Assembly: GCF_018853465.1 (NCBI RefSeq)
Contig: NZ_JABBOU010000091.1
Location: forward strand, 1 to 22,849
From: Acidithiobacillus montserratensis
GTDB taxonomy: Bacteria > Pseudomonadota > Gammaproteobacteria > Acidithiobacillales > Acidithiobacillaceae
DNA length: 22,849 nt
Reading direction: 5' to 3'
This document shows, in pieces, positions 14,588 through 22,849 of the stretch. The stretch's first letter is position 1. The number at the start of each line of letters is the position of its first letter. Both the position numbers and the translations under genes were made by a program. The notes under the pieces are model-generated. The model was not told the DNA's origin. It did no database searches and was given only the letters and a program-made list of their open reading frames with translations.

Positions 14588-15334
14588 TTACGCGTTCGGA
14601 GAACTACCCGAAATACCCACCGATGCCTTCCACTGCTGCATCTTGCTGATCAGCGGCGATTCAGCACAGGACTGGGCGCTGAGGGAACTACAGGCACTGG
14701 CCCACTCACTGGTGACCCCGAAAAATTTGGATGCGGATTGCATTTGCTGGGCCTCGGCACCCGTCGCGGTGCTGCTCATGTTCTGGTACTGCGCAGCCCG
14801 GGTTTTGGCCCAGTCCGAAACATTCTGCCAACAGCTGCTCTGGGCGCTGGAACTCAGCGCTGCGCACTTGGCGCTATCCTGACGGGCCTTGCGCATATCG
14901 TCCTGCCATTTTCCGGAAAATGCCGAAGTGGCCGTGTCGAGTTTCTGCTGTACCGTATTTTGTGCCTGACTCACCGCCTGATCTGCAGAATTTTTGGCAC
15001 TTTCCACAGCCTGATTCACCGGTTGGGTGACAGACTCTGTGGCAGCCGTAATGGCTGATTTTGAGCTGGCCAGGGGGGCCAGTGGCAAGGCTGTGGAAGA
15101 ATAAGTCACATTGGGTACTGAAGGCTTCGACAGAGCACTTGCTGCCGGTTGCGTTTGTACGGGAACCTGTACCCCGGCAAAGGGTGCCTTGTACGTTGAT
15201 GGAGTTGGTGTGGCCGAAGGCACGGGATAGGCATTTTCCGCCAGCGGGGGCAACCCGTTATTGGTGGCCGAACCACAGCCCGATAAAGCCAGTACCACTC
15301 CTGCAAGCAACAGCGATCCCTGAAGACGACCCAT
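14588..15334 (-). CDS. Putative lipoprotein of unknown function
   Basis: A 248-residue protein I cannot assign to a family. A lipoprotein signal is clear: a hydrophobic segment, then the lipobox LSGC with Cys20, and Gly at +2, which suggests outer-membrane sorting. Residues 21-90 are Pro/Ser/Thr/Ala-rich and likely disordered. At about 95-135 there is a helical Ala/Gln/Ser repeat-like stretch (VNQAVESAKNSADQAVSQ). The last 110 residues contain paired cysteines (CAALSSSAQSSCW and CSSLSAQSC) that could form disulfides in the periplasm. AAGGAG at 15344-15349 supports the start. It heads the trio with tspO and the metallopeptidase. Its link to TspO is positional only. Confidence 0.8.
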   Translation of the reverse strand: MGRLQGSLLLAGVVLALSGCGSATNNGLPPLAENAYPVPSATPTPSTYKAPFAGVQVPVQTQPAASALSKPSVPNVTYSSTALPLAPLASSKSAITAATESVTQPVNQAVESAKNSADQAVSQAQNTVQQKLDTATSAFSGKWQDDMRKARQDSAKCAALSSSAQSSCWQNVSDWAKTRAAQYQNMSSTATGAEAQQMQSASKFFGVTSEWASACSSLSAQSCAESPLISKMQQWKASVGISGSSPNA

Positions 15335-15504
15335 ACTGAACGGCTCCTTTGATAATTATATCCATCTTGATGGAGACAAGCTTACCATCCCTTGTCGCAC
15401 ACTCAAGCACTTATCTCGCTATAGAGCCCAACCCTCGACAAATGGGGATCACACACAACATTCTTATCCCCGGGCACGAACCCAGAGGCTGCCCCATGCT
15501 TGCG

Positions 15505-15533
15505 TTGACCCGTGCCCGGCATATCCCTAGAAT
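15505..15533 (+). promoter_or_regulatory. Promoter of carAB
   Basis: TTGACC at 15505-15510 and TAGAAT at 15528-15533 are separated by 17 nt, the best promoter in the window. Transcription would start at about 15540, only some 9 nt before a terminator hairpin. Upstream, between the divergent lipoprotein gene and this site, GGGGAT (15444-15449) and ATCCCC (15466-15471) form a small inverted repeat. Confidence 0.75.
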
Positions 15534-15548
15534 ATGGTCAATCTATGC

Positions 15549-15572
15549 GGGAGGGGACACCCTCCCTTTTTT
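15549..15572 (+). terminator. Intrinsic terminator in the carA leader, probable attenuator
   Basis: A perfect 7-bp GC-rich stem, GGGAGGG (15549-15555) and CCCTCCC (15560-15566), has a GACA loop and is followed at once by six T (15567-15572). It lies between the carA promoter and start codon. The gene upstream is divergent, so no other plus-strand gene needs it. It therefore probably controls entry into carAB. Confidence 0.75.
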
Positions 15573-15601
15573 GCATCTTCCATGGTAAACGAGGTGAGAA
15601 A

Positions 15602-16741
15602 GTGCAGGCGGTACTGGCATTGGCAGACGGCAGTATCTTCCGGGGTACGGGCTTTGGCAGCAGTGGTCTTGCCGCCGGTGAAATCTGTTTTAACACGGCA
15701 ATGACCGGTTACCAGGAGATATTGACGGACCCTTCCTATCGCGGTCAGATTGTCACCCTGACTTACCCACATATCGGTAATACCGGCATCAATTCCGAAG
15801 ACATGGAAGGTGCGCAAATATTCTGCTCAGCTCTGGTCCTGCGCAACATGCCCCGCACCCCCAGCAACTGGCGCAGCCAGCAGAGCCTCCCAGACTTTTT
15901 AACTGAACAGGGCATTCCCGCCATTGCCGGCATTGATACCCGTGCCCTCACCCGCCGTTTGCGCAGTGGCGGCGCCCAGAATGCCGCCCTGCTGGTCGGC
16001 GCCGAGGTAGATGAACAAGAAGCCCTGAGCGCAGCGCGGCGCTTCCCCGGCCTGCTGGGCCGGGATCTGGTGCAGGATGTCGCCGCACACCAGCCCTCGG
16101 AGTGGCTGCTGGCCAGTGGCCGGCCCGAACAGGCTTATCAGGCGCAGCCCATCACCCAAGCCAGACATCATGTCGTCGTTTATGATTTCGGCAAAAAGCA
16201 CAATATCCTGCGCCTGCTTGCCGACCGCGCCTGCCGGGTCACCCTGGTGCCTCCCAAAACCCCTGCGGCAGAGGTCATCGCCCTGCATCCCGATGGCGTA
16301 CTGTTTTCCAACGGCCCCGGCGATCCCGATGCCCTGGACTATGCTCAGGAGGCCATGCGCGAAATCATCGCCGCACGCATACCCACCTTCGGGCTCTGTC
16401 TGGGACATCAATTGCTCGGTCTGGCCCTGGGGGCCAAAACCACCAAAATGAAATTCGGGCACCATGGCGCCAACCATCCGGTGAAAGATCTGCGCAGTGG
16501 TCGGGTTTTGATTACCAGTCAGAATCACGGCTTTGCCGTGGACGCCCAAACCCTGCCCGATGTTTTGCGCATTACCCATACTTCCCTCTTTGATGGCAGC
16601 CTGCAGGGTATGGCCCACCAGAATCTCCCGGTATTCTCCTTTCAGGGGCACCCGGAAGCAGGCCCCGGTCCTCACGACGCCAGTAGCATTTTTGACGCGT
16701 TCGTGACAGCCATGCAGCAATGCGGAGCAACCCATGCCTAA
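15602..16741 (+). CDS. carA: Carbamoyl-phosphate synthase small subunit (glutaminase)
   Basis: A 379-residue protein (E. coli CarA has 382) starting at GTG 15602. The start is chosen because GAGGTG (15591-15596) lies 5 nt upstream and [10 protein letters not shown] aligns with the usual N terminus. The N-terminal domain shows [21 protein letters not shown]. The class I glutamine amidotransferase domain has the nucleophile in FGLCLGHQ (C266) and the His/Glu pair in [14 protein letters not shown]. CarA releases ammonia from glutamine and channels it to CarB for carbamoyl phosphate, used in pyrimidine and arginine synthesis. The frame is open upstream to 15512, including an ATG at 15545, across the leader terminator. 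The stop overlaps carB by 8 nt. Confidence 0.96.
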   Translation: MQAVLALADGSIFRGTGFGSSGLAAGEICFNTAMTGYQEILTDPSYRGQIVTLTYPHIGNTGINSEDMEGAQIFCSALVLRNMPRTPSNWRSQQSLPDFLTEQGIPAIAGIDTRALTRRLRSGGAQNAALLVGAEVDEQEALSAARRFPGLLGRDLVQDVAAHQPSEWLLASGRPEQAYQAQPITQARHHVVVYDFGKKHNILRLLADRACRVTLVPPKTPAAEVIALHPDGVLFSNGPGDPDALDYAQEAMREIIAARIPTFGLCLGHQLLGLALGAKTTKMKFGHHGANHPVKDLRSGRVLITSQNHGFAVDAQTLPDVLRITHTSLFDGSLQGMAHQNLPVFSFQGHPEAGPGPHDASSIFDAFVTAMQQCGATHA

Positions 16742-19700
16742 GCATCAGGATATTCACAGTGTTTTGCTGATTGGTGCCGGCCCCATAGTCATCGGTCAGG
16801 CCTGCGAGTTCGATTACTCGGGGGTCCAGGCCTGCAAGGCGCTTCGCGAGGAAGGCTGCCGGGTCATTCTGGTCAATTCCAATCCGGCGACCATCATGAC
16901 CGATACCCAAACGGCCGATGCGACCTATATTGAACCTGTGGAATGGCAGACGGTGGCACGCATCATCGCAATGGAGCGTCCCGATGCCATTCTCCCGACC
17001 ATGGGCGGACAGACGGCCCTGAATTGTGCCCTGGACCTGCACCGGGAAGGCATTCTCGACAAATTCGGGGTGCGCCTGATCGGTGCTTCGGTAGAGGCCA
17101 TCCGCGAAGCCGAGGATCGCGGCCTGTTCAAAAAGGCCATGCAGGAGATCGGTCTGGAAGTCGCCCGTTCTGCTTTTGGTCACGATATGGACGGGGCTCG
17201 CCAGATTGCCGAGGACATCGGCTTTCCGGTGATCATCCGGCCTTCATTTACCCTGGGTGGAACAGGCGGCGGCATTGCCTACAACCGTGAGGAATTCGAA
17301 GACATCGCCGCACGCGGTCTGGAAGCCAGCCCGACCCACGAAATTCTCATCGAAGAATCCATCATCGGCTGGAAGGAATTCGAGATGGAGGTGGTCCGCG
17401 ATCAGGCCGACAATTGCATCATCGTCTGCTCCATCGAAAACCTCGACCCCATGGGCATTCATACCGGCGATTCCATTACCGTAGCCCCGGCCCAGACACT
17501 GACGGATCGGGAATATCAGCGGATGCGCGATGCCTCCATTGCGGTGCTGCGCCGCATTGGTGTAGATACCGGCGGCTCCAATGTGCAGTTTGCCGTCAAT
17601 CCGGCAGATGGTCGCCTGATTATCATCGAGATGAACCCACGGGTGTCGCGCTCCTCGGCGCTGGCCTCCAAGGCAACGGGTTTCCCCATTGCCAAAATCG
17701 CCGCCAAGCTGGCCCTGGGCTATACCCTGGATGAACTGCGCAATGACATCACCCAGGCGACACCGGCCAGCTTTGAGCCGACCATTGATTATGTGGTCAC
17801 CAAAATTCCCCGCTTTGCCTTCGAGAAATTTCCTGAGGCTGATGCGCACCTGACGACCCAGATGAAGTCCGTGGGAGAAGTCATGGCCATCGGCCGCAGT
17901 TTTCAGGAGTCCTTGCAAAAGGCTTTACGCGGTCTGGAAACCGGGGTGGATGGCCTGGATGAAAAACTCAGCGGCAACGATCCGGAAACCCTGCAGAAAC
18001 TGGAGCAGGAACTGCGCATTCCCGGGCCTGATCGCCTCTGGTATCTGGCGGATGCCATTCGGCGGGGCTGGGATCAGGACAAAATCCAGCAGATCACCCG
18101 TATTGATCCCTGGTTCCTCGAACAAATCATCGAGATCATCCGGCAGGAAGAATGCTTGCGGGGAATGCCCCTGGCCAGCCTCGACGCGGCTCGCCTGCGT
18201 GAACTCAAAAGCATGGGTTTTTCAGACCGCCGCCTTGCTCGACTGCTCGGCTGCCGGGAATCCCAGTTGCGCGAACAGCGCCAGAAATGGGGTATTCGCC
18301 CGGTGTACAAACGGGTGGACACCTGTGCCGCCGAATTCCACTCCCCGACGCCCTACCTCTATTCCACCTATGAAATGGAATGTGAGGCGGAGCCTGGAAG
18401 CAAGCCCAAAATCATGATTCTGGGAGGTGGTCCCAATCGCATCGGCCAGGGTATCGAATTTGATTATTGCTGTGTACATGCCAGCATGGCGCTGCACGCT
18501 GACGGCTTTGAAACCATTATGGTCAATTGTAATCCGGAAACGGTTTCTACGGATTATGACACTTCCGATCGTCTGTATTTTGAGCCGCTGACTCTGGAAG
18601 ATGTGCTGGAAATCGTCGCCGTGGAAAAACCCCAGGGTGTCATCGTCCAGTTTGGTGGACAAACCCCTCTGAAACTGGCCAACGATCTCGAAGCAGCCGG
18701 TGTACCGATCATCGGTACGACCCCGGACTCCATCGATCTGGCCGAAGATCGCGAACGCTTCCAGCAACTCCTGCAGCGCCTGGGGCTGCGGCAGCCGGAA
18801 AATGCCATTGCCCGCAGCGCTCCCGAAGCGTTGAGCAAGGCCCGGGAGCTCGGATATCCCCTGGTTGTCCGTCCCTCCTATGTCCTCGGAGGACGCGCCA
18901 TGCGTATTGTGTATGCGGAAGAAGATCTGCAACGCTATATGGAAGAAGCGGTGCGTATTTCCAACGACCAGCCCATTCTCCTCGACCGTTTTCTCAATGA
19001 CGCCCTGGAAGTGGATATTGACGCAGTGGCCGATCAGGATGGACAGGTCGTGGTGGCGGGCATCATGGAGCACATCGAACAGGCGGGCGTGCATAGTGGT
19101 GATTCGGCCTGTTGTTTACCGCCCTACTCGCTTCCTGAACATATCCAGGCAGAATTGCGTCGTCAAACCGTGGAGCTGGCTCTGGCCCTGGGCGTAGTGG
19201 GCCTCATGAACTGTCAGTTTGCCGTACAGGAAGACCGGATTTATGTGCTGGAGGTCAATCCGCGTGCCTCCCGCACCGTGCCTTTTGTCTCCAAGGCTAC
19301 GGGTTGGCCCCTGGCCAAAATTGCTTCACGCTGCATGACCGGGCAAACCCTTAAAGTCCAGGGAGTACCGGAAATCCCCAATCCGCGTCACTTCAGCGTC
19401 AAGGAAGCGGTATTTCCCTTCATCAAATTTCCCGGTGTCGACATTCTCCTGGGCCCCGAGATGAAATCCACCGGCGAAGTCATGGGTATCGGTGCCAGCT
19501 TTGGCGAAGCTTTTCTCAAGGCGCAGATGGGCGCCGGCGAACATTTCCCCTCTTCTGGAACCGTATTTATCAGCGTCCGGGATGCCGACAAGAACAAACT
19601 CGTGCCTGCGGCACGCACGCTCGCTGACCTGGGTTTTCAGCTGATTGCCACCCGTGGGACTGCTGAGCATCTGCGCGCACAGGGTCTGGATGTCACGACC

Positions 19701-19952
19701 GTCAACAAGGTCACCGAAGGACGTCCGCACATTGTGGATGCCATCAAAAATGGTAAAGTACAAATCATCATCAATACCGTGGATGAACGCCAGTCAGTAC
19801 GTGATTCCTTCAGCATCCGTCGCGCGGCATTACAGATGGGCCTGACCTATTACACCACCCTGGCCGGGGCCATTGCCGGCGCTGAAGCCATTCGTGTTCT
19901 GATGCGGGAAGAACGCAGCGTTCTTCGTCTTCAGGATTTGCAACACCATTAA
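16734..19952 (+). CDS. carB: Carbamoyl-phosphate synthase large subunit
   Basis: A 1,072-residue protein, full length for CarB. Two homologous ATP-grasp halves are visible. The first has [17 protein letters not shown] near the start and [16 protein letters not shown] at about 168-183. The second begins with [20 protein letters not shown] near 562 and has [16 protein letters not shown] central oligomerisation domain lies between. The C-terminal allosteric MGS-like domain starts near 940 ([20 protein letters not shown]) and would bind UMP, IMP or ornithine. It makes carbamoyl phosphate from bicarbonate, ammonia and two ATP in the cytosol. It overlaps carA and is followed by greA after 18 nt, the carA-carB-greA order common in proteobacteria. 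Nothing looks damaged. Confidence 0.98.
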   Translation: MPKHQDIHSVLLIGAGPIVIGQACEFDYSGVQACKALREEGCRVILVNSNPATIMTDTQTADATYIEPVEWQTVARIIAMERPDAILPTMGGQTALNCALDLHREGILDKFGVRLIGASVEAIREAEDRGLFKKAMQEIGLEVARSAFGHDMDGARQIAEDIGFPVIIRPSFTLGGTGGGIAYNREEFEDIAARGLEASPTHEILIEESIIGWKEFEMEVVRDQADNCIIVCSIENLDPMGIHTGDSITVAPAQTLTDREYQRMRDASIAVLRRIGVDTGGSNVQFAVNPADGRLIIIEMNPRVSRSSALASKATGFPIAKIAAKLALGYTLDELRNDITQATPASFEPTIDYVVTKIPRFAFEKFPEADAHLTTQMKSVGEVMAIGRSFQESLQKALRGLETGVDGLDEKLSGNDPETLQKLEQELRIPGPDRLWYLADAIRRGWDQDKIQQITRIDPWFLEQIIEIIRQEECLRGMPLASLDAARLRELKSMGFSDRRLARLLGCRESQLREQRQKWGIRPVYKRVDTCAAEFHSPTPYLYSTYEMECEAEPGSKPKIMILGGGPNRIGQGIEFDYCCVHASMALHADGFETIMVNCNPETVSTDYDTSDRLYFEPLTLEDVLEIVAVEKPQGVIVQFGGQTPLKLANDLEAAGVPIIGTTPDSIDLAEDRERFQQLLQRLGLRQPENAIARSAPEALSKARELGYPLVVRPSYVLGGRAMRIVYAEEDLQRYMEEAVRISNDQPILLDRFLNDALEVDIDAVADQDGQVVVAGIMEHIEQAGVHSGDSACCLPPYSLPEHIQAELRRQTVELALALGVVGLMNCQFAVQEDRIYVLEVNPRASRTVPFVSKATGWPLAKIASRCMTGQTLKVQGVPEIPNPRHFSVKEAVFPFIKFPGVDILLGPEMKSTGEVMGIGASFGEAFLKAQMGAGEHFPSSGTVFISVRDADKNKLVPAARTLADLGFQLIATRGTAEHLRAQGLDVTTVNKVTEGRPHIVDAIKNGKVQIIINTVDERQSVRDSFSIRRAALQMGLTYYTTLAGAIAGAEAIRVLMREERSVLRLQDLQHH

Positions 19953-19970
19953 CCAGTTCGAGAGGTAAAC

Positions 19971-20447
19971 ATGAGCGATAAAGTCCCCATGACCGTCATC
20001 GGCGCACAACGTTTGCGCGAAGAATTACAACGGCTGAAATCGGTAGAACGGCCCGCCGTCATTGAGGCCATAGCCGAAGCCCGGGCCAAGGGAGACCTCT
20101 CGGAAAATGCAGAATATGACGCAGCCAAGGAACAGCAGGCTTTTATTGAAGGAAGGATTCGTGAGGTGGAGGACTTTCTCGCCCGTGCCCAGATCATCGA
20201 TCCCAAAACCCTGAATACCGGCGGAAAAATTGTTTTTGCAGCGACCGTTGATCTGGAAGATGCGGATGGGAAAGAAGTAACCTATCAAATTGTCGGCGAT
20301 GCCGAGGCCGACATCAAAGAAAATAAAATCTCGATCAGCTCGCCCATTGCCCGTGCGCTGATCGGCAAACACGAAGGTGATCTCGTCGAAGTGCGTGCCC
20401 CCGCCGGAGCCCGGGAGTACACGATTCTAGCCGTGCGCTACGAATAA
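19971..20447 (+). CDS. greA: Transcription elongation factor GreA
   Basis: A 158-residue protein, identical in length to E. coli GreA. The N-terminal coiled coil carries the tip acidic residues in [16 protein letters not shown] (about residues 42-57), which reach the RNA polymerase active site to stimulate cleavage of backtracked transcripts. The C-terminal FKBP-like domain includes [25 protein letters not shown] and [18 protein letters not shown] lies 4-5 nt before the ATG. With an 18-nt gap from carB it is likely the last gene of the carAB operon. No terminator hairpin with a T-run is seen after the stop. Confidence 0.97.
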   Translation: MSDKVPMTVIGAQRLREELQRLKSVERPAVIEAIAEARAKGDLSENAEYDAAKEQQAFIEGRIREVEDFLARAQIIDPKTLNTGGKIVFAATVDLEDADGKEVTYQIVGDAEADIKENKISISSPIARALIGKHEGDLVEVRAPAGAREYTILAVRYE

Positions 20448-20630
20448 AGTTGGCCCAACCAGTATCTAGCAATTGTCATGGGTGCTTTTTCGCAACTTTC
20501 GCTAGTACCTAGTTGTAGCTGGTAAAAATCCGTCTCCAGAAGATGAATTGTTGAACAGGTAGCTCCAGACATATCCCGATTTCTGCGACTGCCCAACTAT
20601 CATGGCGGTCAAAACCTCCGAGGACTTATC
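20448..20630. other. Spacer between greA and uppP
   Basis: About 180 bases without a convincing gene, terminator or promoter. A 10-codon frame from ATG 20602 (MAVKTSEDLS) ends with its TGA overlapping the GTG start of uppP. It has no clear Shine-Dalgarno and is probably chance. Confidence 0.4.
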
Positions 20631-21461
20631 GTGATCCACCATATTTATCTTTTGCTTCTGGCAATGTTGCAAGGCGTTACCGAGCTTTTTCCTATCTCCA
20701 GCCTGGGCCATATCATTCTGGTCCCAGCTTTGCTGCACTGGCCCATCAATCGCGATGCCGAATGGTTTTTACCCTTTGTAGTCGTACTGCACCTGGCTAC
20801 GGCGGCGGCATTGTTATTGTTTTTCTGGAAAGACTGGGCGGCGCTGATCGGCGGCTTTGTGCAGGCGCGGGGCAAGCCGAGCAATCCCCAGTCACGCCTG
20901 TTATGGATACTGTTCATTGCCTCCATTCCCGCCGGTATTCTGGGTCTGCTCCTCGCCCATAAAATCAAGAATCTGTTTGGCGGCTTCACTTTTGCCGCCG
21001 TCGCGTTGATGATCAATGGGGTCATGCTGATCTGGGGCGACCGGCTGCGCTCCCGTCATCCCAGTCATTCCCTGGATAATCTCAGCTGGGTGCGCGCCAT
21101 CATCATCGGCTTTGCCCAATCCATGGCCCTGATTCCCGGGTTTTCCCGTTCCGGAGCGACCCTGGTGGCGGGCATCGGGGTGGGGCTGGATTATGAAAAT
21201 TCGGCGCGCTTTTCGTTTTTGTTGGCGACCCCCATCATTGCCGCTGCGGGAGCGCTGGAAGTGCCCAAATTATTCCACGCCCACATGCAAAGTGGCTTGC
21301 TCGGCACCATTTTCCTGGCGGGAGCCCTCGCCGGTCTCTGTGCCTGGGGCTCTGTCTGGTTTTTGATGCATTATTTTCACAAGCATGAAGTTACCGCCCT
21401 GCGCCCCTTTGGGATTTACTGCATCGGCTTCGGGGCCCTGGCACTACTGATTGGCGGCTAA
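20631..21461 (+). CDS. uppP: Undecaprenyl-diphosphatase (BacA type)
   Basis: A 276-residue polytopic inner-membrane protein of the UppP/BacA family. The first motif QGVTELFPISSLGH (residues 14-27) holds the catalytic Glu region. The second, PGFSRSGAT (169-177), is the phosphate-binding loop. It removes a phosphate from undecaprenyl pyrophosphate, recycling the lipid carrier for peptidoglycan and other surface polymers, and confers bacitracin resistance. The start is GTG 20631 with GAGGA about 8 nt upstream and the family-typical MxxxYLLLLAMLQG beginning. The first motif has Leu where Ser or Thr is usual (ISSLGH rather than ISSSGH), a mild variation. It ends 4 nt before the stop of the convergent MFS gene. 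Confidence 0.95.
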   Translation: MIHHIYLLLLAMLQGVTELFPISSLGHIILVPALLHWPINRDAEWFLPFVVVLHLATAAALLLFFWKDWAALIGGFVQARGKPSNPQSRLLWILFIASIPAGILGLLLAHKIKNLFGGFTFAAVALMINGVMLIWGDRLRSRHPSHSLDNLSWVRAIIIGFAQSMALIPGFSRSGATLVAGIGVGLDYENSARFSFLLATPIIAAAGALEVPKLFHAHMQSGLLGTIFLAGALAGLCAWGSVWFLMHYFHKHEVTALRPFGIYCIGFGALALLIGG

Positions 21462-21465
21462 AAAC

Positions 21466-22653
21466 TCAGGACTGGTTGTCCGGCGAAAGGAGTAAGGCCA
21501 TCCGTTTACCATTCCAGCTCTGGATGGCCAACAGAATGCCCACGGCTGTCAGGATATAAAACACGCCTTGATCTCCGGCGATTCCCAGCCCCCAGCCGCC
21601 GACGACCCCGCCCACAAAAATACCCAGAAACTGCAACATGGAATACACGCCGCTGGCGGCGCCTCTTTGTTCGGGGCGCGTACTGCGGCTCATCAGCGAG
21701 GGCAAAATGGCTGAAGCGATGTTATAGCCGGTAAAGAAAATCACCGCGCCCACACCTACGGGCCAGAAATGTCCCGATTCCAGCCCCATGATCAAGGCAC
21801 CTATGGCAATGGTCAGGCCACTGACGATCAGCATCTGGCCGTGCTGTTTATTTTTTTCGGCATGAATAACGGGGAACAGCATGGCTACTACCGACAGCAA
21901 CATCACCGGCAGATACACTTCCCAGATACCGCTTTCAGGAATGTGCATGGCATGAACCAGTTCCGGAGAGAGCACCACAAAGCTCGCGCCAAGCACCATC
22001 TGTAAAATGAAAATGCCGACGCTGGCAGTCAGTACTGGCGGATGCCGGAACATTTTCATGGCATCCGCCCAGCCACCCATACGGTTTTGCCGTGACTGAT
22101 CGATGGGCGGTATGATTTTCCACAGAGGATACAAAGCCAGCACGCCCAAAGCTGCAGCCACCAGAAACACGCCAGTCAATCCCCACAGTCCGTAAAATAC
22201 CGGACCAATGGCAATACCCAGCACATAGGCTACAGCAATACTTCCACCGATGGCGGCCATAGCCTTGGTGCGATGCTCATCACCAGTCAGATCTCCGGCC
22301 GTAGCCAGGAGCACCGAAGAAACCGCACCGGCACCCTGCAGCAAGCGCGCCAGGATAATGCCGTAGATATTATGGGTGAGCGCACCCAGCAAGGAGCCCA
22401 GAATAAAAAGAACGATCCCGAAAACCAGGACTTTTTTCCGGCCAAAACGGTCGGAAGCAGCCCCAAAGGGAAACTGCAGAGCCGCCTGGGCCAGTCCATA
22501 TACGCCAATAGCCAGCCCCAGCAACAGGGGGGTGCTGTAACGCAGCTGATCATTATCGAGGGCCAGCACCGGCATGAGCATAAATAGGCCGAGCATCCGC
22601 GCGACATAAATAAAGCTCAGGCCGCTGACGGCCCGTTTTTCCAGTGGACTCAT
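21466..22653 (-). CDS. YajR-like MFS transporter without YAM domain
   Basis: A 395-residue, 12-helix major facilitator. MSPLEKRAVSGLSFIYVARMLGLFMLMPVL at the start (read around residues 1-30) resembles E. coli YajR. Motif A is visible as GAASDRFGRKK, motif B-like LARLLQGAGA, and LTGDEHRTKAMA after TM5. The C-terminal half has LPSLMSRSTRPEQRGAASGVY and GGVVGGWGLG. YajR carries an additional cytosolic YAM domain after TM12; here the protein ends after the last helix. The substrate is unknown. ATG 22653 is preferred over ATG 22701, because the latter overlaps the heme O synthase gene and adds a polar extension not seen in the family. A hairpin covers the chosen start. Confidence 0.85.
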   Translation of the reverse strand: MSPLEKRAVSGLSFIYVARMLGLFMLMPVLALDNDQLRYSTPLLLGLAIGVYGLAQAALQFPFGAASDRFGRKKVLVFGIVLFILGSLLGALTHNIYGIILARLLQGAGAVSSVLLATAGDLTGDEHRTKAMAAIGGSIAVAYVLGIAIGPVFYGLWGLTGVFLVAAALGVLALYPLWKIIPPIDQSRQNRMGGWADAMKMFRHPPVLTASVGIFILQMVLGASFVVLSPELVHAMHIPESGIWEVYLPVMLLSVVAMLFPVIHAEKNKQHGQMLIVSGLTIAIGALIMGLESGHFWPVGVGAVIFFTGYNIASAILPSLMSRSTRPEQRGAASGVYSMLQFLGIFVGGVVGGWGLGIAGDQGVFYILTAVGILLAIQSWNGKRMALLLSPDNQS

Positions 22654-22677
22654 GGGCGGGCCTTTGACCCGCCCATG
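22651..22677 (-). promoter_or_regulatory. Hairpin over the MFS start codon
   Basis: Perfect 10-bp arms CATGGGCGGG (22651-22660) and CCCGCCCATG (22668-22677) flank a 7-nt loop, lying 8 nt after the stop of the upstream heme O synthase gene. On the minus strand the ATG 22653 is at the stem end and the only Shine-Dalgarno-like bases, AAAGG, are in the loop and stem. No T-run follows, so translation control fits better than termination. Confidence 0.5.
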
Positions 22678-22684
22678 ACGTTTC

Positions 22685-22849
22685 TCAGATGTTGAAGCCA
22701 TAACCCATCACCAATTTACCCAGAATCAGAGCAGTATAAAGCAAAAACAGGTAAGAGATGGAATAAGCGAACATGCTGCGGGCGTATTGGTCCATTTCCG
22801 GGCCTTCAGGCAGGGCTTTCAGACGCAGGGCCATACCCACAAACCAGGC
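22685..22849 (-). CDS. ctaB: Heme O synthase (protoheme IX farnesyltransferase), C-terminal part
   Basis: The minus strand from the window edge is open for 54 residues and ends at TGA 22687-22685. The sequence AWFVGMALRLKALP, then EMDQYARSMFAYSISYLFLLY and a final hydrophobic helix with LILGKLVMGYGFNI, fits the last helices of CtaB/CyoE, where an A-R-x-x-F-x-x-S-I motif precedes the last membrane segment. This UbiA-superfamily inner-membrane enzyme adds a farnesyl group to heme b, giving heme o for terminal oxidases. The catalytic Asp-rich motifs are outside the window. The frame's end is 31 nt before the YajR-like transporter start, so the two are probably one transcript. With only 54 residues, the call is moderately sure. 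Confidence 0.75.
   Translation of the reverse strand, partial: AWFVGMALRLKALPEGPEMDQYARSMFAYSISYLFLLYTALILGKLVMGYGFNI

Noticed and set aside
15355..15360. Perfect TATAAT on the minus strand as the lipoprotein promoter
   Set aside because: Its start site would fall inside the Shine-Dalgarno at 15344-15349 and no matching -35 is seen.
15361..15374. Small palindrome TCCATC-TT-GATGGA near the lipoprotein gene
   Set aside because: Six-bp arms only; no partner site, regulator or promoter geometry supports an operator.
18222..19094. Minus-strand open frame of 290 codons inside carB
   Set aside because: carB is complete and conserved here; the reverse frame is a codon-bias shadow.
20602..20634. 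Ten-codon frame MAVKTSEDLS overlapping the uppP start
   Set aside because: No Shine-Dalgarno and too short to distinguish from chance.

Overview
The window is 22.8 kb of bacterial chromosome with compact, mostly housekeeping gene content. Proteobacterial-type genes (ychF, rppH, nudJ, rsuA, carAB-greA, uppP, tspO, a heme O synthase end) and a moderately high GC content suggest a proteobacterium. The protein style reminds me of Acidithiobacillus-like deep gammaproteobacteria, but that is an impression and not a database result.

Layout. (1) 1-1350, plus strand: the 3' end of pth and complete ychF, a tight translation pair. (2) 1364-6850, plus strand: a four-gene, translationally coupled cassette encoding a MukF/MksF-like kleisin, a MukE/MksE-like subunit, a short MukB/MksB-like SMC ATPase and a TOPRIM nuclease. 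This is the JetABCD (Wadjet) / MksFEBG architecture, the condensin-like system that recognises and cleaves circular plasmid DNA. It starts 13 bp after ychF, has no visible promoter of its own, and is followed by an AT-rich spacer. It is the main accessory element here. (3) 7031-7435, plus: a YidB/DUF937 protein with its own promoter, overlapping the convergent rppH by 4 nt. (4) 7432-9153, minus: rsuA, nudJ and rppH, the first two 2 nt apart. (5) 9238-10269, plus: agmatine deiminase aguA with a good promoter. (6) 10317-12482, minus: marR and emrB overlapping by 4 nt, then a 48-residue universal stress protein stub. A perfect 12-bp-arm inverted repeat covers the marR promoter. (7) 12614-15334, minus: a YceI-family periplasmic protein, and a tight trio of lipoprotein, TspO and YgjP-like metallopeptidase. 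(8) 15505-20447, plus: a consensus-like promoter, an intrinsic terminator almost at the start site (a probable attenuator), then carA, carB and greA. (9) 20631-21461, plus: uppP. (10) 21466-22849, minus: the 3' end of a heme O synthase gene and a YajR-like MFS transporter lacking the C-terminal YAM domain, with a 10-bp-arm hairpin over the transporter start.

The items most worth attention are the compact Wadjet/Mks cassette with an atypical ATPase, the carAB leader terminator, the marR operator, the truncated usp gene, and the hairpin at the MFS start codon. No tRNA, rRNA, CRISPR array, insertion sequence or phage gene was seen. No gene-free stretch exceeds 300 bases.
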